DNA from: Sphagnum compactum
Lineage: Eukaryota > Bryophyta > Sphagnopsida > Sphagnales
Direction: 5' to 3'
NCBI GenBank assembly: GCA_965153455.1
Contig: OZ234494.1
Location: 3,782,001-3,846,000, forward strand
DNA: 64,000 nucleotides
The translations under genes were made by a program, and so were the position numbers. Positions 1 through 11,600 of the stretch are shown piece by piece. The notes below the pieces were generated by a model. The model did not search any database. It worked only from the letters and a program-made list of their open reading frames with translations, and was not told where the DNA came from. The first letter of the stretch is position 1. The number at the start of each line of letters is the position of its first letter.

Positions 1-170
1 CATTGATTAAAAAAAAGATTTAGCCAAATTTGGCTACAAAACAAAATGAAAATAATTGTTTTAAACATCCTTTCATATTTTTGGCTATCTACTTGAACCA
101 TGTAAAAACTCTAGTGATTTTTCTTAAATTTTTGTCAAATTTTAGCTATTGAAAATTCTCCAAAAAATGA
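1..170 (-). repeat. Fragment of dispersed 'AGCCAAATTTGGCT' repeat family
   Basis: The stretch holds the core TTTAGCCAAATTTGGCTAC near its start, followed by a TTTTTGGCTATCTACTTGAACCATG-like motif. The same core, in the opposite orientation, recurs near 14340-14480, 21900-22040 and 48830-48970. In those copies a conserved order is seen: GCCAGATTTCTCTACATGGTTGAAGTAG, then GTAGCCAAA, then TAGCCAAATTTGGC. This copy therefore looks like an inverted, truncated member of a non-autonomous transposon family. No coding potential is seen. Confidence 0.55.
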
Positions 171-1974
171 CATAATTAACATTTTTAACTTTTAAAGTTA
201 TATATAAAGTCATGAAAAAAAAAAGTTGTGATTGATGGTTGTTTAAGATATTAGACCATTACAAATTCCACAAAAAACAAAATTCATTAATCTAATTCAT
301 TTGGCCATATAATTAATTTATTAAATAGGCTAGGTAATAAGGTAATTAATTAATTAGGTAGACTAAGTAGTAGGTAGTATGTATGTGGGCTAAGTAATAA
401 AAATTATATTGTGTTCATAGTACATATGATAGTGTTTTTATATTAATTATTACTTAACTTTAAATAGGCTATGTAATTAATTTATTAAATGGGCTAAATT
501 TCAAATTTGTAATTTTTCACAATTTGCAAACTAAGTATAGTACAATGTGGAACTCCATTGGCTTTGGAAAATATTCAAAAAACTAATTGATCCACTATAA
601 TTGAATTTTTGGGCTTTCTAAATGGGTTTGTAAAACAACTTGAAACTCCCATTGTGACAATGCAACAAGATTTTCAAGTTGTAATTTTAAGAAGCCTTTT
701 TTTTTTTTTTATGTGCTTTGGAGTTAATATAATCAATCATGGATTTATTGTTACTAGGCTTTTTAATCCAACTTTAGAATTATCCACAACAAATGGCTTT
801 TTGGCACGTTGCATTAAATTTACAAAAGTCCACAAAATTTGAATTTTAAATCATATTTGAAAATCTTTTGTGAAACAATACGGTTTCCTCTAACAACCCA
901 ATTGTGAAAACATAGTCAAAATTTCATGTTGTCTTTGGTTTGTATGTGTTTTATAGTTGAAATTTTTTATGTAGAAAATAGACCAAATAGGCCAATTGTG
1001 ATATTATCTTTTTGGGCATTTTCAAAATAATAGATATTTCTTAAAGGGACTACATTAATGGATTGTAAATGACCACATAATGTGGTACTTGGGCCTTTAA
1101 AATCATCTTTCAAAATCCTCTTTCAAATACAATGCCTTATCACAATAGGATTTATGTGTTTTCCTAATCATATTTATAAAACTAATGGTATATGTTATTG
1201 CACGTGAAAAATAATTGGGGACTTTGAATCCTACATAATAGCCCTACTATGATGGTACAATTGGCTTTTTGGGTCTTCATTATTTGTTTATTTTTTATTT
1301 TAAGTTATCGTTATGTTGGTCCATTGTAGCCATTACGAACACTAGGACAATTTTTTTTGATGAAAATAATCTTTGGATCTTTTACTTTTTGTCTCTCTTC
1401 TTGATTTATAAATTTTCAATGGATAAGGGGAAGAACAAGGCAAGTGGAGTTATTGTGAGGTTTGTGAAAGGAAAAAATGTATCACATTCTAATCAAAGAA
1501 CACATGATGGCTGATATGGACCCATTCCTGAAGTGATGCATCAAACTACAAGAAATCATGGCTCATTTGACCAAAAATTCTAGTCGAAATCAACCTATTT
1601 GTGCCAATCGCCAACTTGATTAGTTAATCATATTGGACGAGTTGATTTAAACATGGCCATTTTGATTGATGGTTTTTTTTACCAAGGGAGTGATGGGTTT
1701 TTTGGTTAATTAATTTGATCGCATGTCAAATTTGATTAACAACCAACATGAATAAGTGACAATTTAATAATGGTCAATGTGGTAGTCAAAATGGCCATTG
1801 CATGTGGGATAATCTTGGTGCATTTTGTTTGACACTTGTCATTAGATGCTAGTAGATTAATTCATTGCCACATGTCGTCATGTAGTTAATATTTGATTAT
1901 CATGTGTTACTATATTTATGGTTTATAATCATGGCTTTTATGTGTTGATTGTGTGATCTTTCATAATGATACTA
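171..1974. other. AT-rich gene-free sequence
   Basis: Very AT-rich DNA with many short poly-A and poly-T runs and words such as TAATTAATTTATTAAAT. Open frames are short, no codon pattern or protein motif is recognisable, and no RNA gene was seen. Probably decayed transposon or intergenic sequence. Confidence 0.6.
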
Positions 1975-2853
1975 GTGGGTACCCGTGACCTTCGGACACT
2001 GTGAAGTCCCCTGGTTTCTTTAAACCAAAAGAGACACACACAAAGGCGCAAAACAGCTAATTTTATTTTTATTTTATTTATATTGTGTGACGAAAATCCG
2101 TTGAAAAGTCCCCCATGAAAACATACATGGTGAAGCGAGCATTTTGAAAAATTTCCAAAAAAAAAACTAAATCGTCACATTTCCAGGAGGGGGAAAAAAA
2201 GAGTTTTGAAATTACCACATTTTGAGGAGAAAAAAAACAGGTTTTGAAATCACTGAAATTTGTGGAGGATTTGGGCAGATTCCAAGCTTTCTTCTTTTGA
2301 AACGCGTTTATGAAGGGCGTGCTAACCGTAACCCCCTTACCCCCAAGGAGGACGACCGGACGAACAGACACCTAAAATATTATATATAGTGGTTACCCGT
2401 GACCTTCGAGCACTGTGAAGTCCCCCGGTTTCTTTAAACCAAGAGAGACACACACAAAGGCGCAAAGCAGCTAATTTTATTTTTATTTTATTTATTTTTT
2501 GTGACGAAAATCCGTTGAAAAGTCCCCCGTGAAAACATACATGGTGAAGCGAGCATTTTGGAAAATTTCCAAAAAAAAAACTAAATCGCCACATTTCTAG
2601 GAGGGGAAAAAAAAGAGTTTTGAAATCACCACATTTTGAGGAGAAAAAAAACAGGTTTTGAAATCGCTGAGATTTGTGGAGGATTTGGGCAGATTCCAAG
2701 CTTTCTTCTTTTGAACCACGTTTATGAAGGGCGTGCTAACCCTAACCCCCTTACCCCCAAGGAGGACGACCGGACGGACAGACACCTAAAATGTTATATG
2801 TAGTGGGTACCCGTGACCTTCGGGCACTGTGAAGTCCCCCGGTTTCGTTAAAC
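1975..2853. repeat. 414-bp tandem repeat, about 2.1 copies
   Basis: The word ACCCGTGACCTTCG begins at 1981, 2395 and 2809, giving exactly 414 bp between copies. Copies 1 and 2 are nearly identical along their whole length. Copy 3 stops after about 45 bp, inside CCCCGGTTTCGTTAAAC. Each unit carries TGTGAAGTCCCC, AGACACACACAAAGGCGCAAA, a T-rich block and a more GC-rich end (ACCCCCTTACCCCCAAGGAGGACGACCGGACG). Minus-strand open frames in the two copies give near-identical peptides because of the duplication, and no known domain is visible. The near identity suggests recent duplication, unlike the decayed surroundings. Confidence 0.93.
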
Positions 2854-3640
2854 TTGGTTCATGTTTTAGTTTTTTCTAGAAACTTTTATCTTGTTTATTT
2901 TTTATTTTTATGTGTTTTCTGTTTTTATTATTATTTTGTATAATAAAAATAAAGTGTTTATTTTTCACTTTTATATTTTTGTTTATTTGGATGCAAGTTT
3001 GAAGTTTGGAGAAAGAAGACACACCTCATTCTTTTTCAAGTAAGGTTTTTCTTCATTATTATAAGTTTTATTTTTTCTTATTTTTTATTCTTTATTTGAT
3101 TTCTTCATTTTTGTAAATTTTTTTTCTTTTAAAATTATTATACTGTATTTCCCTTTCCTTGTTTCATTTGTTTCCATTCCTTTTTTATATTTTTTGCATT
3201 TTTACTTTTTTTTTGTTTATGTTTCTTTCATGTTTTTATTTTTTCAATTCTTATTTTGTCTATCTTTATTTATTTTTTATTTTTATGCATTTATTTATTT
3301 ATTTTGTTTCTATTTTCTTTTTCAAAAAAATTCTAGTTTTTCTAATATGTTTTATAATGAAAATAATTTTTAAAAACTTTTGTATTTTTGTTTGATTAGA
3401 TGCAGGTTTGAAGTTTGGAAAAAGAAGACAAACCTCATTTGTTTTTTCAAGTATGGTTTTTTTTCTGTTTCTTTTGCTCTTTGTTTTGTTTCTTATTTTT
3501 TGTCATCTGCTTTTTAATTTTCTTTTAAGATTATTTTACTGTATTTCCCTTTCTTGTTTCATGTTTAAATATATTTATTTTATAGGTTTTCATTTTGTTT
3601 CTATTTTTAAGTGTTTTAAAAAAGTTTCTAATTGTTAAAA
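2854..3640. repeat. T-rich block with a ~400-bp imperfect direct duplication
   Basis: The segment around 2985-3050 (ATGCAAGTTTGAAGTTTGGAG with AAAGAAGACACACCTCATT) recurs at about 3394-3460 (ATGCAGGTTTGAAGTTTGG with AAAGAAGACAAACCTCATT). Further on, ACTGTATTTCCCTTTCCTT at 3142 matches 3538. The offset is 409 bp at one end and 396 bp at the other, so the copies have diverged by small indels. The plus strand is strongly T-rich. Hydrophobic Phe/Leu open frames here (3159-3638) are consequences of composition, not credible genes. Confidence 0.75.
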
Positions 3641-3789
3641 TGTTTGGATAAACTGCTGCCGCCGCCATGAGTCGTCGTCCTCCTCCCGTTCCATCATCTT
3701 CTTCTTCCGGGCTGAGGAACTTGGATGGATGGATGACGGGACGGATGGATGGAAAGGACGACCACCCAAGGATATTATATAAGTAGACA
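3641..3789. repeat. GC-rich patch with GGAT/GGATGGATG short repeats
   Basis: An abrupt GC-rich stretch in T-rich DNA contains GCCGCCGCCATGAGTCGTCG, CTCCTCCCG and runs of TGGATGGATGGATGACGG. Its right end (GGACGACCACCC followed by ATATTATATAAGTAG) resembles the right end of the 414-bp unit (GGACGACCGGACG followed by ATATTATATATAGTGG). The two may therefore be parts of one composite repeat spanning about 1975-3790. A short frame from the ATG shows no recognisable domain. Confidence 0.5.
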
Positions 3790-4275
3790 TTGCTTATTTG
3801 ACCAAATCATGTCACGAATAGCCATATGTTATTATTAACTAATTTTGATTGATAATGTGGTGACTTATTTGACACAATCACATCATACAAACCATGGTTT
3901 ATTTGACTAATTTTTTATGGCAAATAATTGAACTATTTGACCAAATGACATTAGATTTATCAATGTCTTAATTGAGTAGATTTGGATGAAAAAATATGTT
4001 CGATTTGACCAAACTTTATCATACATCCCATTCATAACTAACTAATTGGATGATAATTTGAAAGACCTTTTTGACTAAATCATGTCACATCTATCTAGGA
4101 CTTAAATTAACTAGATTTGGATGAAAACATAATGTCCAATTAGATCTGACCAATTTTCATCAAATAAATCCGTGTTTTAATTGACTAATATTGGATGATA
4201 ATTACATATTAAACATTTTTTACCAAATCAAATCACACATGTTGATGTTTAAATTGACTAGTTTTTAATGTTTTT
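3790..4275. repeat. Degenerate ~70-bp tandem array, about seven units
   Basis: The motif GACCAAATCATGTCAC and its decayed versions begin near 3800, 3871, 3939, 4007, 4073, 4148 and 4221, a spacing of 66-75 bp. Each unit continues with a version of TTTAATTGACTAATTTGGATGATAA. Units are strongly diverged, so this is an old minisatellite or satellite fragment. Isolated related words (CATTTGACCAAA) occur near 1560, hinting that the array once extended further. Confidence 0.7.
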
Positions 4276-6419
4276 TCCCTATGGCATTTGTTCTTTCCAA
4301 CTACATTTGGTATGAACTCTAGAATTTGTTACTAACCCTAGTGCCAAAATTGAAATGTGGTAGTGTTTATCTTAACCATTCATGGTCTAAAAGATCACAC
4401 ACTTTACATTGGGTTTTAAGTAGCATTGGTTTTATGATATATGTTCACTTTGACTCATGTTGGTTTATAACATGTGGTTGACAACTATTTGAATTTTACA
4501 AATGGTAAAAAAGGAATAAGAAGTTTACATGTTCAAATAGTCACAAAGGCACTTGGTTGAAATTGAAGTTACATATAATGCCAACATGTCAACAATATGC
4601 TACTAACATTTGTAATTTCAAAAATTGTCCCATGTATTAACAATTTTCAACCATGGTTTATTATAAGTTAATGAATGTATATCATTAGCTACCTTAAGTA
4701 AATTGCAAGTTCATGTTGTACTTGCATACAATTATATCTTTCTGAAAGCAAAGGACAATGCCATTTGCCATGTCTTTCACCTTTGTACTAGTTAAGGTTG
4801 GAAATGGTAACTTCACTACCCTTTTCTTAATACCTATAACAATTGTCGTACAACACCTAGGTGGAATAGGATTACTAGGGAATTTCATGCGTGGCATGCC
4901 AGATATTTTTCCTATTACACATGGCAATTTGCTAAATAGGTCAAAGATGTCCACCTTCATCAAGTTGGTTTTTAAATTTACATGTAAACAAGCCACATTC
5001 AAGACTTTGTCATGATGATTATTTCGACCACCTACCATGGTGATACAAAACAATCTAAGTGGATAATCTATACTGGAGAGGAAATATATAATAGATAAGT
5101 TCATCTAACCAATAATACATGTATTCATTGTCATTAGCTTTGAAGATATAAATTTGCAATTGGGAATAAACTAAAAGGATCCTTTGAACTTTTGGCACCC
5201 TACCCCACCTATAGTGTCTGCACACTATAGTGACCTTACATGGATGTCACAATGGCAATTTTTCCTATATTCCTTAGATACAAAAAATAAAATAAAATAA
5301 AATTCATTAGAATATTTTGAAAAAGGACTCATTTATTTAAAGCCATCATAATCAATCTTTCAAAAATAAAAGAATCAAATCAAAATCATGGATACCAATA
5401 AGTAATGACTTTTGAATTTTGCCCACATTTTTTGTCACACCTACAAAACTCATGGATATGGACTTTTATCTTACAATGTGTTAATCTTATGTGTTTAAAA
5501 CTTTGAGATATTGGATGAATTATTTTTAAGAAACTAAAGATCCATTGAATGAATGGAATGCGATTTTAATTTATTATGTTATGAACTTTTTAAAATCCAA
5601 AAAACTATAATTATTTTTAAAGCATTTTTAAGCATTTAAAATTATTATTTAAAAAAATATTTTATGATATTTTTTATATGTCTTATAACATCATGATTTG
5701 AAATTGGAAATGGAAAAAAAGTTACTTTCAATATCGTCTAAATATTCATATTTTAAGCCATTTTTCAAATACATTTAAAAAAACTTTGGAAAGGGATTCT
5801 AATCCACCAAAATTGTGACACCCTAGTGTGCTTTCACCCCAATGACAATTTGCAAATTGTAGCAGCCATGATAATACTAGTCATAGAAACAAGAGCAAAT
5901 CAACCATATACTTCAACCTTCAAATTGTAGATTAAAACAATGCATCTACCAAGTTGTATTACTAGACAATATGATTTGGAAATTGATAAGTGTTTAATGC
6001 AACATACCTAAGCCTCCACAAATCCCAATTTACAAGGGGGTGGGTACATTAATGGTGTTTTCCTCAAAACTTTTGTTACCTTGGACTTGGAAATCCAAAT
6101 ATAACAAATGACTCATCAATTATTAGAAAGTTGTGGAAACAAAAAAAAAACATTGTTAAAAAAAAAGGTACTAAAATATCTATAAAATCATCTATCAACA
6201 ACAAATGATCAATTTGGAGTTCATTTTAAAAGAATCAATAAAACACACAATTCTTTAAAAAGACTAAGATTTTGATGCTCCAAAAAGTTGGTTATATAGA
6301 TTTTGACTTTCAATAACTAGGCAACACCAAAATATAGTGCACCTTTCACATTAAAAAATGGATTTTGATGGACTTCATGAATTGTCATTTTTGTTTCACC
6401 TTAAAATGTTTATACCCAT
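4276..6419. other. AT-rich gene-free sequence
   Basis: No recognisable gene, RNA or clean repeat boundary. The only frame above 100 codons is a 136-codon minus-strand ORF at 4694-5104, listed separately. The rest is AT-rich with short homopolymer runs. Confidence 0.55.
4694..5104 (-). other. Unrecognised 136-codon open frame
   Basis: The frame starts at an ATG at 5104 and runs to a stop at 4694. The peptide begins MNLSIIYFLSSIDYPLRLFC and has a hydrophobic start and a basic stretch (GIKKRVVKLPF). No family was recognised. In AT-rich DNA a frame this long is unusual but not compelling, and the opposite strand is also open for 85 codons. It may be a fragment of a decayed transposon protein. 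No promoter or splice context supports a gene. Confidence 0.12.
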
Positions 6420-6535
6420 GACATTATTTAGCCTAACCTAAGTTAGCCCCTAGTGTGCAAGTATAAGGACTTGAACCTTTCACTTGCATGAAAATAAACC
6501 AAGTTCTTAACAATTACACTACACAATTATACGGT
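6420..6535 (-). repeat. tRNA-like SINE candidate
   Basis: Read on the minus strand, the segment contains GTGTAGTGTAATTGTTAAGAA, which resembles a tRNA-type polymerase III A box. About 40 bp later comes GGTTCAAGTCC, which matches the B box consensus GGTTCGANTCC except for A in place of G. Spacing fits a tRNA-derived SINE head. No cloverleaf can be folded convincingly, so it is not called as a tRNA. The poly-A tail and target duplication were not identified. Confidence 0.35.
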
Positions 6536-7019
6536 GATGAATTTTGTCAATTTATTTATTTCGCATCTTGTTATATAACCCTCCCCAAAGAATTCTTGGA
6601 CTTCCCCAGGGAGAGCTCAAAGCAACATTCCTTAGGGAGAACTTAGAGCCCTCCTTAAGGAACTTTTGTTATTATTTTAATTCATTACTCCTCCCCAACC
6701 CCATCTCTTCCCCTCCCCACCTTCCCTTTGAGGACACATCTTTTCCCCAACCCCATCCCCTCCTCGAGCTAACCTTCTCCTCGGGGAATGTCTTCCCCTT
6801 AGCCTGATCTCCTCCTCCATCCTTGCAACATGGTTTTACATGTTTTTTTTATTCTGAAAAATAATTTAAGGTTCTTCGCAAAACCCTTCTTCATAAAGAA
6901 GACTTCTTCCTACTATTTTTCATGTTATGACAAACAATTGTCATTGTTTCTAAGACCAATAGATCCTATAGTTGAACAAAAGGTCTCATTACATGAATAT
7001 GTCCTTTCCAATGAAACAA
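6536..7019. other. Gene-free stretch with a CCTCCCC-rich block
   Basis: Between about 6570 and 6820 the plus strand is rich in CCCCTCCCC, CCCCAACCCCATC and CCCAGGGAG words, unlike its AT-rich flanks. An 87-codon frame spans it but has only low-complexity composition. No recognised function. Confidence 0.4.
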
Positions 7020-9940
7020 ATTAATTATGTGGGTAACTAAGAAGGTAGGTAATATTTAGATAGCTTGTAAGTAGGTAGATATGTAAGTAAACAGGTAGGT
7101 GGTTCACCTACCTACCTATGGTAAAAATATGGTGAAAGGAACTAAGGGTGCCAAGGTAGTCATTTTTGAAGGATTGCATGTGACACATGGCATTCTTGTG
7201 TTGGTCTATAATCTTAAATTTTGTATTTTTCATACCCAATTCACCATTATGTGTAAAATATAAATATGTTTTTACTACATTTTAACCCTATGTCATGTAT
7301 ATTATGCATTAATGCCTTTTCCCACATAAAAGTGAATAACTTAAATTGTTAAAGTTACATGATCAAAATTCATACATTTCAAAGCCAAAAACATGTTTGA
7401 ATCAAATGCGCTCAAATTTGTTGTAAAAATGAATTACACCAATTACTATTTTATTCATCAATGTTAAAATCCTCTTTAATTTTGAGAATGAATGGTGCAC
7501 ATTTGGTAAGGCAAAATGATCTTTGGAAGAAAAAAAGATCATCCACTTCCCTAAGGAGATCATTTCAATTTTATTCCAAATGGAGTGCAAAAAATATAGG
7601 GTACAACTTATTGATAATAATAATAATAATTTATTTAAATATAAATAGGGGCCTTATAATTCATTATGAAAATATACTCAAAATATGCGTAATATGTTTT
7701 TAAATATACTTCAAATATATTTAAATTGTCATTTTCATAATAAACTAGAAAATATTGTTTTATTTCAGGTGTTTTTAAAATATATATAAAAGGTGACATT
7801 GTCCACTTTACATCATAAACTTAATGGGTCATGATTTGGCAATAATAGTCAAGCAAAATCAATTTTTCATAGGTTCATATGGAATAGACATAGATGTCAT
7901 TCATTTACTTGTGTTGTTTGAACATTGATGTTGTGCACATTGTTTAAACATGAATGTCATATGCTTATTCGTATTGTTTAACATGGATGTTGTATGTCTA
8001 TTTGTGTTATTTACACACAAAAATCATGCACACGATTTCTATGTTTAAATAATGCATGACATTCGTGTTTAAACAATACGAACCTATAAAATAACAAATT
8101 TCGCACGAATTTGAAATGAACCCATGAACCCTATAAATTTGTGATGTAAAGGTTTGAATGTTATAAATGTGTAAAAAAACTTTTGATATTCATCAATTTT
8201 GAGCATCAAAACTTTGCAAATAATGAAATTTAATCTAAAAAAATATTGACAATCTAAATTATTATGCTCTCCTTGTGAATTTTCAAAAATATAAAAATAT
8301 AATTTTAAGGAATGTCCACCCACTTAGATGGCTCCTTTAATTGTGTTCAATTCACCCCCTAGGTGAATGGCCTACTTAACCTGAATTGATAGCATACTTA
8401 CCTACCTACCATTTATTGTTTACCTACATACTTACTTAAGTAAATGGCTTGCCTAGCCTAAATAGATGACCTACTTACTTACCTACCTATCCAACTAAAT
8501 GGTTTACATTTTAGAATAAAAACACAATCAAAGGAGCCACCCAAATGAGAGGACAATCTTTAAAACTGCATTTTTGTATGTTTGAAAGATCACAAAGGAA
8601 ACATAATAATTTGGATTGTCATTAATTTTTTTGGAAGTTTCCATTAATTGCAAAGTTTATATGCTCAAAGTTTGACACAAATTAAAAATGTTTTTGCATG
8701 TTCAAATTACCACTCAAACCTTGAGAGTGGACAATTTTTTTTTTCTCAAACGTCTTTTTTTCCTACGAAATGGGTGCAATCACAATAAAAGGAGCCACTT
8801 GTGGCAAGGTCTAAATTTTTTTCAAGGACTAAACTGCACATGTGGCCTTTTTGTATTAGTTTATAATGCATTTTAAAAATAGTTTTTCAAGCTGGAAAAT
8901 GGTTGGATATCAAATTTGAGGCCAAATATGACCCAAAACATAATAAATAAATAATTTTTACATCATGCTCTACATTAGAATCAAATGTACAACTTTTCTT
9001 TTAGCCATGATGATAAATTATGAACTATTTTAGTCATTAAGCACATTTGAAACCATTTTAACCAATCATGTAAAAAGATTTCAATACAAGCATGTAAAAA
9101 TATTTTTGAATGATTGGACACATGGCCCACTTCTTGTGAAATATATTAGAGCTCATAAAAAATTTGAAAACATTTGATGAAGGTTTGAATAACAAAAAAC
9201 ACGTTCATATTTTATGGCTATTTTTAACACCTATCAACAAGTCCTTTGCATATGCAAAAGGACTTTCACAACACAATGAAATGACTTCAAATTCATAGGA
9301 TGATAACTTCATGACTAAATGAACATATGCAAAAAAATTATATTTTTATCATTTAAATGTTATATGTGATACATTGTCAAAGTAAATAGGGTACATAAAA
9401 AATTGACTATCAACAAGTCCTTTGGCTCCTTTAATTGTGATCCCACCCAAATGGGCACCATTTTTTTAAAAATTTGGAGAGGATTTTAACATTGATGATT
9501 AGAGGGGCAAAAAGACTTGAATTAATGAAAATCGTTAATATAACTAATTTGAACACATTTGGTTCAAATGTGTTTTTGACCTTGAAAATTATGGATTTTG
9601 AAAATGTGGCTTTAACAAAAGTTATTCATATTTATATGATAAAGGCATGAATGCATAATAAATATGATATAAAATCTATTTATAGTCAAAACTTATTTAT
9701 ATTTAACATGCCATGTTAAACCATGTGTCCAAAATATTAAATTTTAAGTTATAAACTAATACAAAAATGACACATTTCATGTGCAATCCTTGAAAAAGAA
9801 CTTTTACATTGGTGCCCCTAACTCCTTTGACCCTATTGTCACCCCTTACATATTTAGGTAGATGGTTTACCAATCTATCTATTTAATTAAGTAGATGGCC
9901 TACTTAACCTAACCTACATACCTATGTAGTAATTTAATTT
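7020..9940. repeat. Dispersed repeat family in both orientations
   Basis: A block at 7040-7240 reads (GTAGGTAG-type words) - GGAACTAAGGGTGCC - GAAGGATTGCATGTGACACATG - TTGGTCTATAATCTTAAATTTTG. The reverse complement of the same order is found at about 9720-9930 (GGAGTTAGGGGCACC, CAAGGATTGCACATGAAATGTG, ATTAGTTTATAACTTAAAATTT). Further relatives lie near 8340-8500 and 8790-8880. A longer direct match links 8780-9400 with 11920-12500. Short frames in this stretch are not conserved between copies, so no gene is called. Confidence 0.6.
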
Positions 9941-11390
9941 AACTTATTACGCCTATTTAGTGTAGCCCACCTATTAACTAATAAATGAACTTGTACATTT
10001 TGAATTGCAATAACAAAGATTCCATGTGTCATTTAGTCAATTATGTATAGTTGCAAATATAGTTGTGAGAAAAACTTGGTTAACTATTAATGGATGCCAC
10101 CAATAATGGATGACATATGTTCACTTTTCATCAATCTTTTCATCTAAATTTGTGATAATCACAAATTGTAATCACATATGTGACTACAAGCATTTCCATC
10201 TATGGTGAGAAGTAGGACTCCTATAAGGATAGTCACAAAATGAGTTGATTTGGATAGTAATCACACATTAGTCATAACCATAGGATCGGAATGGACAAGA
10301 TTTCTTCTATTGTTAGCCCATTGTGTACTTTAATGAAAAATGGTTTAAAAACTAGTTAGGAATATATATTATGTAAATTGTTCTTCCATTAAATTTGCAC
10401 ATGGCTTAGGTTTTGGTTTTATTTACTCACAAAATTGAAATAGAGTTTTTGAATTAATAAGAAAAATGTATATCATTGCCAAATATGGTGTTTTAAACAA
10501 GTTTTATAATATGATTGTTATACATTTACTCAAAGAAACAAATATTATGAAACAATTTGATATTCATGATTTTTTTCATTTGTTTTATTTTAAAATTAAC
10601 ACAAGTCAACTAAGTATAAAATTTCTAAAAAGTTTCAAAATAAATGAATTTTATGTTTTGATGCATTCAATGGTTTATGTACATCCATAACATGCAAACA
10701 CCTTAATCTTGAGTAATTTAATTTATGTTTCAAATGTAGATATCTTAATCATGCTTGCACCTTTCAATTTTTTATTTTATTTTGTTTGCACATATGTTCG
10801 TTAAAATGTATGATATAATGGGTTTGTGTTTGTAGTCAACACAAAGGCACATATGAAGAGTTGGTAATACAAATTCAACCCCAAGAGATTTGCAGTATAA
10901 TTTTATTTTTCTTTACAAGGTTTTAATGATGAAATTGACATAATTATGAAAAACCTCAAGATAGTCTTCAAACATGGTTGGGAAATGTGTTCTTTATTTC
11001 AATGTCAATTACATGATGTGTTTATACCATGTGTTGTCAATTTGAAGTTAGTTATCAGTTCTATCGCTTTTGATTTTGTCATGTGTAGGTGATTTAATCA
11101 CAATTATGTGTGTTACGATTATCATGTGCATTGGTTGAAGTAAAGTTTAGTTGGGTTAGCATATGACTTTGTTGAATCCATAACATTTCTAAAACATTAA
11201 AGTTTTTAATTATTTCACTCTTGTAAGTTTGAACTTTTTATTTATTTATTCCTCCTATGCATGTTTGTTTGTGTTTTTTCAATTATGTCATGGGCATGTA
11301 CTTTTGTGTTTTTTGATTTTGTGAAATTTGATGGGTATTGAAACTTGAAGCTTTGAACTTGATAACTCAAGGATTTCATATTTGTTTTGG
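9941..11390. other. AT-rich gene-free sequence
   Basis: Nothing recognised. There is a 74-codon frame at 10466-10690 with no family features. The composition and short poly-A/T runs match the flanking repeat desert. Confidence 0.55.
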
Positions 11391-11600
11391 GTCTTCATTG
11401 TTTTTGCAAAGTTGTTGATTGTTTTCATTGTATTGTGTGAGATTTAGAAGAGGTTAATGTCTTCATTGTTTTTGCAAAGTTGTTGATTGTTTTCATTGTA
11501 TTGTGTGGGATTTATAAAAGGTTAATGTCTTCATTGTTTTTGCAAAATTGTTGATTTTTTTCATTGTATTGTGTGGGATTTATAAAGGTTAATGTCTAAA
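11391..11600. repeat. 68-bp tandem repeat, three copies
   Basis: The word TCTTCATTGTTTTTGCAAA begins at 11392, 11460 and 11528, exactly 68 bp apart. Units continue with GTTGTTGATTGTTTTCATTG, TATTGTGTG and GATTTATAAAAGGTTAATG. The units differ by a few substitutions and one deletion, so this is a fairly young minisatellite. No coding meaning is apparent. Confidence 0.92.

Noticed and set aside
2078-2785. Minus-strand frames sharing MSVRPVVLLGGKGV
   Set aside because: They repeat only because the DNA is a 414-bp tandem duplication. Composition follows the DNA repeats and no family fits.
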